Positions 8,819 to 19,019 of a DNA stretch of 64,000 nucleotides are shown in pieces. The DNA comes from Cryptosporidium bovis (lineage: Eukaryota; Apicomplexa; Conoidasida; Eucoccidiorida; Cryptosporidiidae). How positions within the stretch are numbered: the stretch's first letter is position 1; each line of letters begins with the position of its first letter. The position numbers and the translations under genes were made by a program. Below the pieces are notes generated by a model that saw only the letters and a program-made list of their open reading frames with translations, was not told the DNA's origin and searched no databases. The stretch spans positions 389,253-453,252 of the forward strand of contig VHIT02000011.1 in NCBI GenBank assembly GCA_009768925.2, written 5' to 3'.

Positions 8819-10348
8819 TTATTGGTATATGTTATGGGTTACATTTGTTAGATTAGCAATGTATCCTGATATATTTTCTAATGGTATTTGTGGAATTCCT
8901 TCAATTTTGTTGAGTTCAATTTGATCAATTTGACCTTTTGAAAGTGCCCACAAATAATAATAAAGAAGGACTGCAATTGGTTGGCCACAGAAGCAAAATG
9001 TTATCCAAAACAGAACATTTCCAACCGTTTCTCTCTTTTGTATATAACTTGACTGTGTCCAGGAAGATAATGGAACTTGCAAAACAAATGCAAGCACGAC
9101 CCATCCGGTCCATCCAATATTTAATGGAACTACGACCAAATACTCATGGATTAATGCAGAGAATGTGAAAACAAGCAGTCCAGCAAAAGAACCACTAAAA
9201 CCTTTTTTTCTTAAAGGCTTGAAAATGTGGCGTGTTAAAAAGAAATGAACTGGCAAATTCCACTTCCTCCAGTATTCACCAAAATTTCCTGCGTTCCACC
9301 AATCAAGATAGAATGCCCTATCTGCAAAACAAGTTATTTCACCAAGTATATTCAAATAGTGATGGAATAATGCTACGAATCCCAAAAGCCAGACATAAAG
9401 TGAGGGTATTGAGAGTTTCATTATTCGTGTTGTCATATGCCCGAAAAATTGGAATATATTCATTCTTTGTATTTCACTGAGAGTAAACGTATAGTGAGCA
9501 GTTACCATAACATACTGTTCGACAATAATTTTTATGAGAATTATGCACGTAACCAAGGAAATAAAGTGTTTTAATACCTGCAACCACCTGATTCCGCCTG
9601 TTCTTGGATACCAAAACTGATAACACATAGTTGGTGCTAAAATGAACCAATAATGATGTCTCAACGAGAGGCTATCAGGATATTTTCTGGCTATTTCTGC
9701 CTCAGGTGAGGTCCCACAAACATCTCCGAAATCATCCTTGTTAGAAATGCATTTCCTGACATCTTGGCAAACATGATGAAATGAAAATGTTTTGAAAAAC
9801 CAAACAAACGAGAAGCAAAGCAATATTACCGAGGATAGCGGGTCTGGAGAATAAAATTTTATCGTTTTATACGGAATGTAAAGTATCATTGACATATTTA
9901 TTATCATTATAATAAGCCCAAAAAGAGCACTTAATTTTAAAATACTTTTTTTTAACCATGTTCCCGATAACCTTTTCGAGTAATTTACGTTTTCTGAGTT
10001 CACATTATCCATAGGTACATTGAATAATAGTAAACTAAGTGATAATAAATACTTTTCAGTAATGAAAGATATAAATAAAAGTAAAACCAATTGGCATAAA
10101 CACCATAATATTGGCCAATTTTGAACAAGATCAGTAAAACCTTTTGGAAAAGAAACCATGCACCCATACTTCATTGCATTCTCCAACACAACTCCCATAT
10201 TTGTGAATACCAAGATCAAAATGAATAAATTAAAAAATCCTTTTAGATTCAAATCCGAGGAACTTTTACTTAATATTGTAGTACTGGCCATTTTATGAGG
10301 GACGTCATGTAGTGGACGCCCCCTATTATCTACAGGAACCTTCTTCAT
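8819..10348 (-). CDS. DGAT1: Diacylglycerol O-acyltransferase, DGAT1 type (MBOAT family)
   Basis: This 509-residue polytopic membrane enzyme has multiple hydrophobic spans. It carries the MBOAT acyltransferase signatures of the DGAT1/ACAT branch: FYLDWWNAGNFGEYWRKWN with the FYxDWWN element, PVHFFLTRHIFKPLRKKG, and the membrane-embedded catalytic histidine in FSALIHEYLVV near residue 401. DGAT1 transfers a fatty acyl group from acyl-CoA to diacylglycerol in the ER to make storage triacylglycerol. A sterol acyltransferase is the nearest alternative, but the FYLDWWN form and the parasite's lack of a sterol pathway favour DGAT. The start ATG at 10346-10348 leaves a short cytosolic N-terminus. 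A TGGCGCC element sits about 125 bp upstream. Confidence 0.92.
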   Translation of the reverse strand: MKKVPVDNRGRPLHDVPHKMASTTILSKSSSDLNLKGFFNLFILILVFTNMGVVLENAMKYGCMVSFPKGFTDLVQNWPILWCLCQLVLLLFISFITEKYLLSLSLLLFNVPMDNVNSENVNYSKRLSGTWLKKSILKLSALFGLIIMIINMSMILYIPYKTIKFYSPDPLSSVILLCFSFVWFFKTFSFHHVCQDVRKCISNKDDFGDVCGTSPEAEIARKYPDSLSLRHHYWFILAPTMCYQFWYPRTGGIRWLQVLKHFISLVTCIILIKIIVEQYVMVTAHYTFTLSEIQRMNIFQFFGHMTTRIMKLSIPSLYVWLLGFVALFHHYLNILGEITCFADRAFYLDWWNAGNFGEYWRKWNLPVHFFLTRHIFKPLRKKGFSGSFAGLLVFTFSALIHEYLVVVPLNIGWTGWVVLAFVLQVPLSSWTQSSYIQKRETVGNVLFWITFCFCGQPIAVLLYYYLWALSKGQIDQIELNKIEGIPQIPLENISGYIANLTNVTHNIYQ

Positions 10349-10473
10349 TTTTTAGTAATCACCTGAAAAAAACTATAATGATGAGAACTCTTGGTTTTGA
10401 TTCTAATCCTCACTATTTATCAATTCATTTAGTTTGATCATTAGTGAGGCCCGTTTTTGTCCTCACACAATCA

Positions 10474-10480
10474 TGGCGCC
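10474..10480. promoter_or_regulatory. E2F-like motif TGGCGCC upstream of the DGAT1-type gene
   Basis: This short GC-rich element sits in the 272-bp spacer between the 3' end of MCM2 and the 5' end of the DGAT1-type gene. Its only adjacent gene start is that of DGAT1. It matches the recurring motif noted elsewhere in the window. Confidence 0.45.
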
Positions 10481-10620
10481 TAAAAAACTAACAAAACACG
10501 ACAATTCGGAGTCTAATTTAACATTAGGGAGTTAAAAAAATAATTAAAGAAATTGGGTAAGGTACAACAAATAATAAGAAAATGTACTATTTTAATTCTT
10601 AGAATTCCAAGCTAGTCTCA

Positions 10621-13515
10621 TTACATTGAAAATTGGCTGTGGGAATCATTATCATTGTTCTTTTTTGTGATAATTTTGATGGTATTTCCAGATGAATCAA
10701 CCGTTTCGGAAATAATGTAATAGCGTGTAAATGCAGAAGACTTGAGATACGACAAAGTAACATTGTGAGATAACTTCATTTTTTCCGCAACGGCAATGAA
10801 GTCATCGAGATCCACCGATACATTTTCTATTTCATCTACAACTGTATTCATTTCTTCATCTCCCCAATCTCTCAATTTCACCCTTTGTATCTTATCCGAA
10901 AATAGCTGAAGAAGTAAATTCTCCAAAATGTCAACAAATCCATTGCTTAGTGCTTTGAATCTAGAAAAGACCTTTGACAATCTCTGCGCAACGGCATACT
11001 TTTGACTTTGGATAAACGACTCTAAAACGATGCCAATTGCTCCGTCAACGTCTTTATTTGAAACAATAGAGCTTAGTCTCATTTTTGCCTGTGCCTCCGC
11101 AAGGCGTATAATGCTTTCAATATGACGTACCGTCATCGAAATTCCTCCTGTTTGCTGTGATTCCTGTCTAATTCTGGAATAGAATGTGCTTATTTTTTCT
11201 TTGTCAACGTTCCTAATCTGTGGTTTACAGTATCTTCTAGCATATCTAATATACTTACATAACAATTTCTGGTCAATAGGGGCGTAATTCTGCTCAAAGC
11301 CGTCGCTCATAGACATGTCAAATGAATATTTTTTGTCATCTGTGCTTAAATTGGTCCCTGCATATATCTCCTGACTATTCATGTGTGACTGAACAACAAA
11401 GTTTGCCAGCAGTTCATCTTTGATAGGGTGCACCTCATCCTTTAGTACAGCAAGGACATCAAATCTAGATATAATAGGATCTGTTAGATCAACATTATCC
11501 TTGAAAGTTAAGCTTGAATCATATTTACCAAAAATTGGGTTTGCAGCAGCAATAACGCTACATCTAGCACGGAGAGTTGTAACAATCCCAGCTTTTGAAA
11601 TCGAAATGCTTTGTTGTTCCATTGCCTCATGGATGGAAACTCTGTCTTTATCACTCATCTTGTCAAATTCGTCAATTAGACAAATACCCTCATCTGCAAG
11701 AACCAACGCTCCACCCTCAAGGGTCCATTCCCCAGAAACTGGATCCCTTCTCACGGAAGCCGTCAAACCAACTGCAGATGCACCCTTACCGGATGTATAA
11801 ACAGTCCTATCAAAACTCTTTTCAACATACTTTAGAAATTGACTCTTAGCAAGACCAGGATCGCCAACAATTAAAACATTAATGTCACCTCTAATGTGAT
11901 GATGCTTTCCTTGTACCTGTTTCCTAACCCCAGAAAACAAAGAACATGCAATAGCGGTTTTAATGTGATGATGGCCGAAAATAGAGGGAGCAATTGAAGA
12001 TACAATTTTTTCCTTTATATCTGGGTCTTTCGAGAGTTCCTTTATACTCTTAAAATCATCATCCGTCAAGTCATCCTTTCTATGGAGATCATTTTTTTTT
12101 TCGATGTTGTTGCAAAAAATATGTGTTCCCAATATTGGAAATCCTGATTTTATGTTTAATTTACGATCTCTGAATGTCCTGTATATCCCAGTAACTATCA
12201 CCTCCTCACCAGGGCATGCATAGTCCACAAGATCGCCACTTACAACCACCTCCCTTGATCTGGGAACGCGACCAGCAGGAACACTACCTGGTGACTCTTG
12301 GATTATTATTTTCTGATAGTTTTCATATATAGTTTTCTCCCTATTTATGATAAACGGTCCCTTGCTTTGACAATCTGTACATTTTCCAATATTTTTTGTT
12401 ATATTGCCATTATCTCCTATTGAACCACCCTCTAAAAGTGGATTATCTTCATATGGGCCAAGTGTATCGCATCCACACTTTACACATTCCATATATAGAG
12501 TTTTAAACCTAGTTAATATATCAGTTCTTCTTGTTATTATACCAGAAACTCTAATAAGTTGATTCAACCACTCCACACGCAAATCTCTAAGTTGGTCTAT
12601 ATAGTCAAGTCCTATGAGTCTGATTGTAATTGTTTTCTCTGAATACAGGTTTTGGAATAGTGAGTTTACTATTTCATATGTACATTGATTAAAACACTCA
12701 ATAACTGGTGTTGGATACAAATTTAAATAGTTCCACAACTTATAACAAAAGGTGAAAATGTGCCTTACATCTACAAATAAACTTGTTTTCTCTTCCTGAA
12801 CCATATCCTCAATTTTTTTCATGTAATAAAGATCTTCAAAAGAGATGTTATCATCTTCCAAAATTGGTTCACTATTTGAAACTCCCTTGTACATAGTGGA
12901 TAATTTGAAATCTTGAAGAAATATTTTAAACAAACGGCGAATAATATTTTCAATATGTTCACTCCACTCTGACTGTTCCGCAAGGGGTAAATCCTGAATC
13001 AACTCATTAATTCCTACAACACCGCCACCCATTGAGGCTTCGTCTGCCATTTCTCTAAATGCTTTTCTCCTTCTTCTTCTTTTTTCAACCTCATTTTCAT
13101 CAACCTCATCATTCATAAATGCCGAGATTCCGTACTTACTCATCTCCATTTTCTTATCTTTGCCTTTATTCATATTAACTCTGTCTAGCGCTAAGTCTGC
13201 TCTTCTTTTTGCCTCAATGTCGTCATCATAGTGTGTATCATCCAACATTTCTGGGTCATATTTATCTAGCTCAGGGTTTTTAACGTAGTCATCCATAAAG
13301 TTGTCGCCATATAAGTCTTCGCCAAATTCTTCTTCTGAATCATTGATCTCTTCTTCATAAACTACGTCATCAATTCCCACTTCCTCTGCTTCACTGTATT
13401 CACTTGGCTCTCGAGTCAGTAAAATATTTGCTATTTCATTTGTGCTAGATTGTTCCCTGTTCTCCGTACCTTGAGATGAGTCATCTTCATCAAGCGTTGA
13501 ATATCTATCACTCAT
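10621..13515 (-). CDS. MCM2: Replicative helicase subunit MCM2
   Basis: This 964-residue MCM protein begins with an acidic serine/glutamate-rich N-terminus typical of MCM2 (several DEE clusters within the first 95 residues). A zinc-binding cluster lies near residue 342 (CVKCGC and, later, CTDC). The AAA+ domain carries Walker A GDPGLAKSQ near 550, the MCM hallmark Walker B CLIDEFDKM near 610, and the arginine finger SRFD near 683. The stretch SDKDRVSIHEAMEQQSISISKAGI is the subfamily-specific MCM2 form. The C-terminal winged helix is present. MCM2 is one of six subunits of the MCM2-7 helicase loaded at replication origins. MCM4 lies 23 kb away in the same window. The gene is divergent from PGS1, with a spacer of 296 bp. 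Confidence 0.97.
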   Translation of the reverse strand: MSDRYSTLDEDDSSQGTENREQSSTNEIANILLTREPSEYSEAEEVGIDDVVYEEEINDSEEEFGEDLYGDNFMDDYVKNPELDKYDPEMLDDTHYDDDIEAKRRADLALDRVNMNKGKDKKMEMSKYGISAFMNDEVDENEVEKRRRRRKAFREMADEASMGGGVVGINELIQDLPLAEQSEWSEHIENIIRRLFKIFLQDFKLSTMYKGVSNSEPILEDDNISFEDLYYMKKIEDMVQEEKTSLFVDVRHIFTFCYKLWNYLNLYPTPVIECFNQCTYEIVNSLFQNLYSEKTITIRLIGLDYIDQLRDLRVEWLNQLIRVSGIITRRTDILTRFKTLYMECVKCGCDTLGPYEDNPLLEGGSIGDNGNITKNIGKCTDCQSKGPFIINREKTIYENYQKIIIQESPGSVPAGRVPRSREVVVSGDLVDYACPGEEVIVTGIYRTFRDRKLNIKSGFPILGTHIFCNNIEKKNDLHRKDDLTDDDFKSIKELSKDPDIKEKIVSSIAPSIFGHHHIKTAIACSLFSGVRKQVQGKHHHIRGDINVLIVGDPGLAKSQFLKYVEKSFDRTVYTSGKGASAVGLTASVRRDPVSGEWTLEGGALVLADEGICLIDEFDKMSDKDRVSIHEAMEQQSISISKAGIVTTLRARCSVIAAANPIFGKYDSSLTFKDNVDLTDPIISRFDVLAVLKDEVHPIKDELLANFVVQSHMNSQEIYAGTNLSTDDKKYSFDMSMSDGFEQNYAPIDQKLLCKYIRYARRYCKPQIRNVDKEKISTFYSRIRQESQQTGGISMTVRHIESIIRLAEAQAKMRLSSIVSNKDVDGAIGIVLESFIQSQKYAVAQRLSKVFSRFKALSNGFVDILENLLLQLFSDKIQRVKLRDWGDEEMNTVVDEIENVSVDLDDFIAVAEKMKLSHNVTLSYLKSSAFTRYYIISETVDSSGNTIKIITKKNNDNDSHSQFSM

Positions 13516-13811
13516 TCTGAATAAAAAATTCCGTTAACAAAAAGTTATTTTTTATCCTATATTGTTCTTAAACCTAAATAACATCAAATTTATTCGTCTG
13601 CATGTTACCGCTGTAATGTGGGGAGCCTTACTCACTAAAGTTTATTCTCCCTAAAGACAATTCCATTTTCCTTTTTTCCCTCAATTTTATCTAGTCTTAT
13701 GATTATTTAGTCGTGTATTTCGAAAACATATATATTCTACAATAAAACTATGTTTTAATGGTGTTCTCGCTAATATTTAGGCCTTTTTGAGGAGCTGCAA
13801 GCAAACCAATA

Positions 13812-15277
13812 ATGAGTAAGGGGCAAGTCGCTGGGAGGCTTTTTAGAATAAACCCTGAGAACATCGAGGTTCTAGATTCCCCCTCCTCTTTCAAGAATGA
13901 ACTATTTTCAATCGTTAAAAATGCAAAGAAAAGGGTCTGCATCTCTTCCCTATATGTAGATCAGATGGATGAGGTAGGTTATTAAGTAAAATGGCCCTAG
14001 AAATAGATATTGACTACCCTTAGTTCAATGATATATTGAAAAATATACTAGAAAAAGATATCTTGAGTGGGAACAACGACTTGAAAATAAAGTTTGTTCT
14101 CGACCTAAATAGGGCTATCAGAAGTAGAATACAATTTGAACAATTAGCCGAAAACATTGGGAGATATCCCAAATCATTCTCTTTGTCACTATTTAGAATC
14201 CCAGGTACATTAGATATATATAAATATAGAATTCTTCCTGGATTATTGAATACAATGATGGGTAGATATTTGAATATTCCGCTAATAAATGAGATAATTG
14301 GTGTGTACCATATTAAACTTTATATTGCAGATGACAACATCATCATTTCTGGTGCCAATCTAAACACAGAATATCTAAGTGATAGACAGGATAGGTACAT
14401 TATAATAAGAGGTGTGAAACACATTTGCGATTACTTTGAGGAGGTTATAGATTTAATTGGCAGTTACTCGTATAAGGTCTTGCCAAATAAAGAAATATCC
14501 CGACCTTGTAAAAAGAACATTTATCAACTGAAAGATGAATTACTAACATTAAGTGGATGTCCAGATGTAATCGAACAGTTGGGTTCTGAAATCAGGCGCA
14601 AGATAAATGGAGATGGAAACTACAAAGATTGCGTCCTTATGCTATTTTTTCAGTTATCAAAGATAAAAATTGAGAGCGAGGAGTCAGTATTGCAAAAATT
14701 ATTGTCAATCCCGGATCCTGAGAGTACGAGTATAACTATAGTTTCACCATACCTCAATTTACCTGATTATTTTAACAAGTTTCTGAAAGGAGTTAATTCA
14801 CTAAGCATCATTTCTGGAGTCCCACTAAATCCGGGAAAAGGAATTCTCCAAGGGATTAGATCATTGCTCCTTCCAATAATATACGATGATATAAATCAGC
14901 TATTCATACACAAACTGGCAAAGGAAGAAAATTGTCATATTGACTACAATGAATACAATAGACAAAATTGGTCCCTACATTTTAAGGGGATTTATATTTA
15001 TAGAAAAATCAAGAAACTTCTCGGCAATGCAGATGGTGTGAAAAATACTCTGCTCGCCACAACTCTAGGAAGTTCAAATTACAATGAAAGGAGTAAAAAT
15101 AGAGACTTTGAATGTTCCTTTGTATTAATTCCTCCTGAAAATCACCCGCTTGAGGACTGTTTAAATAATGAGTTGGGCAATCTAAGAAAACACACTATAA
15201 AACATATAGCGCCTATTATCACTTTGAGACGTTTTTTATGTATAAAACTAATAAAGTATCTTAAAAAATATTTATGA
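13812..15277 (+). CDS. PGS1: CDP-diacylglycerol--glycerol-3-phosphate 3-phosphatidyltransferase, two exons
   Basis: I joined exon 1 (13812-13973) to exon 2 (14024-15277) across a 50-nt GT...AG intron that falls between codons. The result is 471 residues. Exon 1 supplies the expected N-terminus (IEVLDSPSSFKNELF, KKRVCISSLYVDQMDE), which runs directly into FNDILKNIL of exon 2. The phospholipase-D-type HxKx4D motif HIKLYIAD starts near residue 150 and is followed by SGANLNTEYLSDRQDRY, which is very characteristic of PGS1. The second half has SLHFKGIYIY and LGSSNYNERSKNRDFE. The enzyme makes phosphatidylglycerophosphate, the committed step to phosphatidylglycerol and cardiolipin, on the inner mitochondrial membrane. 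Here the likely site is the mitosome. No strong presequence is seen. The gene is 40 bp upstream of the next same-strand frame. Confidence 0.93.
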
Positions 15278-15380
15278 TAAAAGTAGCTTTATTTCATGTT
15301 AAAAAGGAGAATTATTTTTGTACCGATACATTCTTGGTAAAAAGCCGTTCGATTTCATTCATTTCTTTAAGCTGTACTTG

Positions 15381-16865
15381 ATGTTTTACTTTTCGTCTTT
15401 TGATTGGACGGCAATCGGCTTTTGTTTTGTGTCAATTGTTGTCTCCAGCCTATTTACGGCCACTTTTTTTCTATGGAACTCTGGTGGAGAGACGTGCGCC
15501 AAAACTAATATATTTAAAACAACTAACAATCCTTCTTTATCGGAAGAAAATGTAGTTCGTTATTCGAGACAAATTGCGCTTAAAGAAGTTGGAATTTCCG
15601 GTCAAGTGAAATTAAAAGAGTCCAAAGTTCTTGTTATCGGTGCTGGTGGCCTAGGAAGTCCAATCATAATTTATCTAACTGGGGCAGGTATTGGTGTCAT
15701 TGGAATCGTTGATAATGATACTGTTTCAACAAGCAACTTGCACCGCCAAGTTATTCATTCAACTTTCAAGAATGATATGAACAAGGCGCTGAGTGCGAGA
15801 GAAACATGCAATTCATTAAATCCAAACACAAGAATAATTGTATATCAAGAACCATTGTCCATTGAACTCGCAAAGGAGATATTCCCACACTATGATGTAA
15901 TTGTAGATGCAACAGATAACTGCAGAAGTAGATATCTCATTAATGACGCCGCAGTTTATTATAACAAACCACTTGTTTCTGGTGCAGTTTTGAAGTGGCA
16001 AGGTCATGTCACTGTCTACAATTACTTGAATGGACCATGTTATCGTTGTATTGCTCCACGTCAAGATAATGGCAAGATTGACGGCACCCCTGGGGGTGCA
16101 GAGACATTTGGAGTATTAGGAATGGTTGTTGGAGTAATTGGGTGTATGCAAGCAACAGAAGTTGTAAAAATTATACTTAATGGTTCTAATAATAGTTCTA
16201 ATAAAATCTCTGGAGGCGAGCTACCGGTTCTTTCCGGAAAAATGTTGTTTTATAGCTCATTAAATAAGGATAATATGGTACGTCTTGTTAATTTAAGAAA
16301 GAAAAATAGAGATTGTAAGACGTGTGGAGAGAATTCTGTTCCATTTTTCTCTTTCTGTGGAGATTACTATAAAGTTTACAAAGGGATGGAAATGGTTAGG
16401 AACTCATTCTTTCAGTTCAAAGACGACAAAGTATTGACCTTGAAAAATATTAAAGAGGTTCTGGACAATGCAAAAAAAATGAAGCAAAAAGTAGATATAT
16501 TTGATGTTAGACCTGTAAACCTATATGAAGTCTCACACATTACAGGCTCCAAAAATATCACAGAAGACAATTTATTGGAAAACCTTGCCTGTTTTGGCAT
16601 TCACGTTAATTCTAACACTGGTGAAATTAACTCGTGGCAAAGCGAAAACAATGAAAATATAAAAAAATACTTAATTGAAACCTTTGACATTAGTGAAGAT
16701 AAAATTATGATTGTTCTTTGCTTCAACGGAGTGAGATCGTTCTTTGTATTTAGCGTTCTACAACAGTGTTTTGAAAAGTTGGATATGAAGTTGTCAAGCT
16801 ATTATTTAAATGGCGGAATATCTTCTATAAGAAATGAGTTTTTAACAAATTTCCCAAAGTTCTAA
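15381..16865 (+). CDS. UBA4/MOCS3-like E1 adenylyltransferase with rhodanese domain, membrane-anchored
   Basis: I chose the ATG at 15381; the upstream open frame has only non-ATG codons. The 494-residue product starts with a probable transmembrane helix (about residues 11-32, IGFCFVSIVVSSLFTATFFLW). The ThiF/MoeB-type adenylating domain follows, with nucleotide loop GAGGLGSP near 87, the NLHRQ signature, DATDNCRSRYLIND, and zinc-binding pairs CYRC near 220 and CKTC. The C-terminal rhodanese domain has LCFNGVRS, so the sulfur-carrying cysteine is present. In UBA4/MOCS3 the region before GVLG usually has a catalytic cysteine (NCADGGVLG-type). Here the codons read GGAETFGVLG, placing alanine at about residue 240. 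The protein may therefore adenylate a ubiquitin-like or sulfur-carrier partner and pass sulfur from the rhodanese without an E1 thioester. The family is secure; the partner (Urm1 or MOCS2A) is unknown. Confidence 0.88.
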   Translation: MFYFSSFDWTAIGFCFVSIVVSSLFTATFFLWNSGGETCAKTNIFKTTNNPSLSEENVVRYSRQIALKEVGISGQVKLKESKVLVIGAGGLGSPIIIYLTGAGIGVIGIVDNDTVSTSNLHRQVIHSTFKNDMNKALSARETCNSLNPNTRIIVYQEPLSIELAKEIFPHYDVIVDATDNCRSRYLINDAAVYYNKPLVSGAVLKWQGHVTVYNYLNGPCYRCIAPRQDNGKIDGTPGGAETFGVLGMVVGVIGCMQATEVVKIILNGSNNSSNKISGGELPVLSGKMLFYSSLNKDNMVRLVNLRKKNRDCKTCGENSVPFFSFCGDYYKVYKGMEMVRNSFFQFKDDKVLTLKNIKEVLDNAKKMKQKVDIFDVRPVNLYEVSHITGSKNITEDNLLENLACFGIHVNSNTGEINSWQSENNENIKKYLIETFDISEDKIMIVLCFNGVRSFFVFSVLQQCFEKLDMKLSSYYLNGGISSIRNEFLTNFPKF

Positions 16866-16897
16866 ACACCGTTTTCTCAATAAAGTTCGAGTGAATT

Positions 16898-18973
16898 CTA
16901 AAATAGGATCTCATCCTGTCCGTATTTTGGTCTTGGGAGGCTATTAAATGATCTAATAGTGTGTTCATTTAGATCAGGCAGATTATTTTTAAAGCAATAA
17001 TTCAAATGCGTAAATAGAATAATATACGAATAGAATGAATCTAAGTCACTAAACTTGATATAATTTTTACTTCTTGCTATTATTTTCATATTGACTAGAT
17101 ATTGTGAGAATCTTTTCAATAGATCTATATATATTAGTATTAAGTTTTTTATATTTTCTTTTTTCCTAATATTAATTTGATGTATTGTATCTTCTAGTAA
17201 TTGAACCAAATTTATTGAGTTGTTGTAATGGATCGAAGGCTCAAATTTTCTGAGGGAGAACCCAAGAATACTGCCAAAATCAAGGATAATTTCTGAGGTG
17301 GATTTCAATCCTGAGGTAATTACCTGGATAGGTATCGAACCAAATAGAAATATATAGTTATTAAAAAGGTCAACTTGAAACAAATGTTCTGTTTTTGTTA
17401 GTTTTAGAAAATACCTCTCATAGTGACCAAACAATATTGTATGACTAATAAATTTCTTAAACATGAAATCATCACACAAAACAACCGATGCTAATTGATA
17501 AAAAATTGATTTTGCAGTTTCAACAGATTCAAAATTAATATTTGCAACACATTTTATTGCTATCACAAACTTATTTAAATATATCATAAATTCCGTGTTA
17601 AGTGAGCCAGGCAAAATGCTTCTTTCCAGCTTTGATTCAAATAAGTCTTTACTCTCAATATACTCATTAATATCTTCAAAAAGCAAAGATAATACATCCA
17701 TAATTATTTTACGCTCTTCATTTGATAATTCTATTGAGTATTGAATTACTTCGGATAAAAAGCAGCATGCAAGTAATGTGCCTTGAATTTTACAAGAATA
17801 ATCGTCTTTTTTTGATATTAGTTTTATTATGTAATTGTTCCACATAAATACTCTCACTTCTTCCAAAGAGTAAAAATGAAATTTTTTATTTTTCGTTTCA
17901 TTTGTATTTTTATCAACAAATATAGACTTCCACTTATAATAAATCAAATACGCAATAGAATAATCATTAAATGAATTTTCGAGTGACTGTCTTAAAGCAT
18001 CCTCGAATATATCTAAGTGATTAATATGAAATAGCAGTGTAAATATTATTTGGCATTTAATGTCTTTTGAGGGTAAATATCTACTCTTTAATATTTGGGC
18101 AATGAAGTCTTCTTCAATTCCTAGCTTACGGTATTCGTCCCAAAGCTTTAATAGATAGTCACAGACATCAGATTTTAATTCGTTCCCAATTGAACTGTCG
18201 TCATTTTTATAGGACATTATGTTCAACATTGCAGATGTTCTGTCTTGTATGCTCTTAAGTGTTTCTATTTCCGATCCAATATTTGGCATATTACTTCCAA
18301 ACTTCTCAGTATCTTTTTCTTTAGATGATAACAATTTGCAGCCACTAAACAGTGAATTATACAAATATTGAATAGTTTTGTATTTCAATGCCAGGCTTAA
18401 TTCCTGAAAAAGGTTCATTTCAACCCTAAATAGCTTATTAATTAACAAAGAACTCGACTTAATTCCTTTAAAAAAAAAAATCGGGATATAGATATGATAT
18501 AAGTTATCTAACAGTTTTTCAATACTAAGTGTTGAATAATCGTCTTCAATTAACATTTCTATATCCTGATTTACAATTGTCAGGTCAATTCTTTTCAAAA
18601 CTCCATTCACCACTAACCAATACTTTTTTAATAGAAAAATGATATGAGGTCTCAATGTAGCGTCAACCAACACAACAGAGTTTGAGTATTCATTGTAAAC
18701 ATATAATTTCCTTGTATAATGAGATAAAATGCCGAATAAATCTCTGTGTTCATGAACTTCATATAAACAGTCACATATCTTTTCAGAAACTGTATCAATT
18801 AAATTACTCAAAGTTTCAGAACAACATCCCTCCGAGGAACCAAATTCATAATTTTCCAGCTCTGAGTCAGCTTCTGACTCTATTTTCATAAATAATAAAC
18901 AATTTTCATGAAAATTCATTTTAGTAAAAGAATCCCGCAATTTATATATACCAAGCATGATGTAAAAAGTCAT
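16898..18973 (-). CDS. Unknown 691-residue protein
   Basis: The open frame can be traced up to 19033, but the codon there is GTG. The first ATG is at 18971-18973 and is the better start, because it also leaves 46 bp to the syntaxin stop on the same strand instead of an overlap. The product is rich in leucine, isoleucine, serine and asparagine and appears largely helical. An early hydrophobic segment (MTFYIMLGIYKL) might be weakly membrane-associated. Segments such as LFEDINEYIESKDLFESKLE and IYIDLLKRFSQYLVNMKII suggest helical repeats, but I cannot name a family. Vesicle-tethering or nucleoporin-type scaffolds often look like this at sequence level. Nothing catalytic is visible. Confidence 0.6.
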   Translation of the reverse strand: MTFYIMLGIYKLRDSFTKMNFHENCLLFMKIESEADSELENYEFGSSEGCCSETLSNLIDTVSEKICDCLYEVHEHRDLFGILSHYTRKLYVYNEYSNSVVLVDATLRPHIIFLLKKYWLVVNGVLKRIDLTIVNQDIEMLIEDDYSTLSIEKLLDNLYHIYIPIFFFKGIKSSSLLINKLFRVEMNLFQELSLALKYKTIQYLYNSLFSGCKLLSSKEKDTEKFGSNMPNIGSEIETLKSIQDRTSAMLNIMSYKNDDSSIGNELKSDVCDYLLKLWDEYRKLGIEEDFIAQILKSRYLPSKDIKCQIIFTLLFHINHLDIFEDALRQSLENSFNDYSIAYLIYYKWKSIFVDKNTNETKNKKFHFYSLEEVRVFMWNNYIIKLISKKDDYSCKIQGTLLACCFLSEVIQYSIELSNEERKIIMDVLSLLFEDINEYIESKDLFESKLERSILPGSLNTEFMIYLNKFVIAIKCVANINFESVETAKSIFYQLASVVLCDDFMFKKFISHTILFGHYERYFLKLTKTEHLFQVDLFNNYIFLFGSIPIQVITSGLKSTSEIILDFGSILGFSLRKFEPSIHYNNSINLVQLLEDTIHQINIRKKENIKNLILIYIDLLKRFSQYLVNMKIIARSKNYIKFSDLDSFYSYIILFTHLNYCFKNNLPDLNEHTIRSFNSLPRPKYGQDEILF

Positions 18974-19019
18974 CAGTATTGGGTGCGTATTACGAATAAA
19001 CCATAAATATTTTAAGCCC

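Noticed and set aside
13748-13942. Minus-strand 64-residue ORF over the start of PGS1
   Set aside because: It lies antisense to PGS1 exon 1, whose splice and homology are convincing, and it has no recognisable content.
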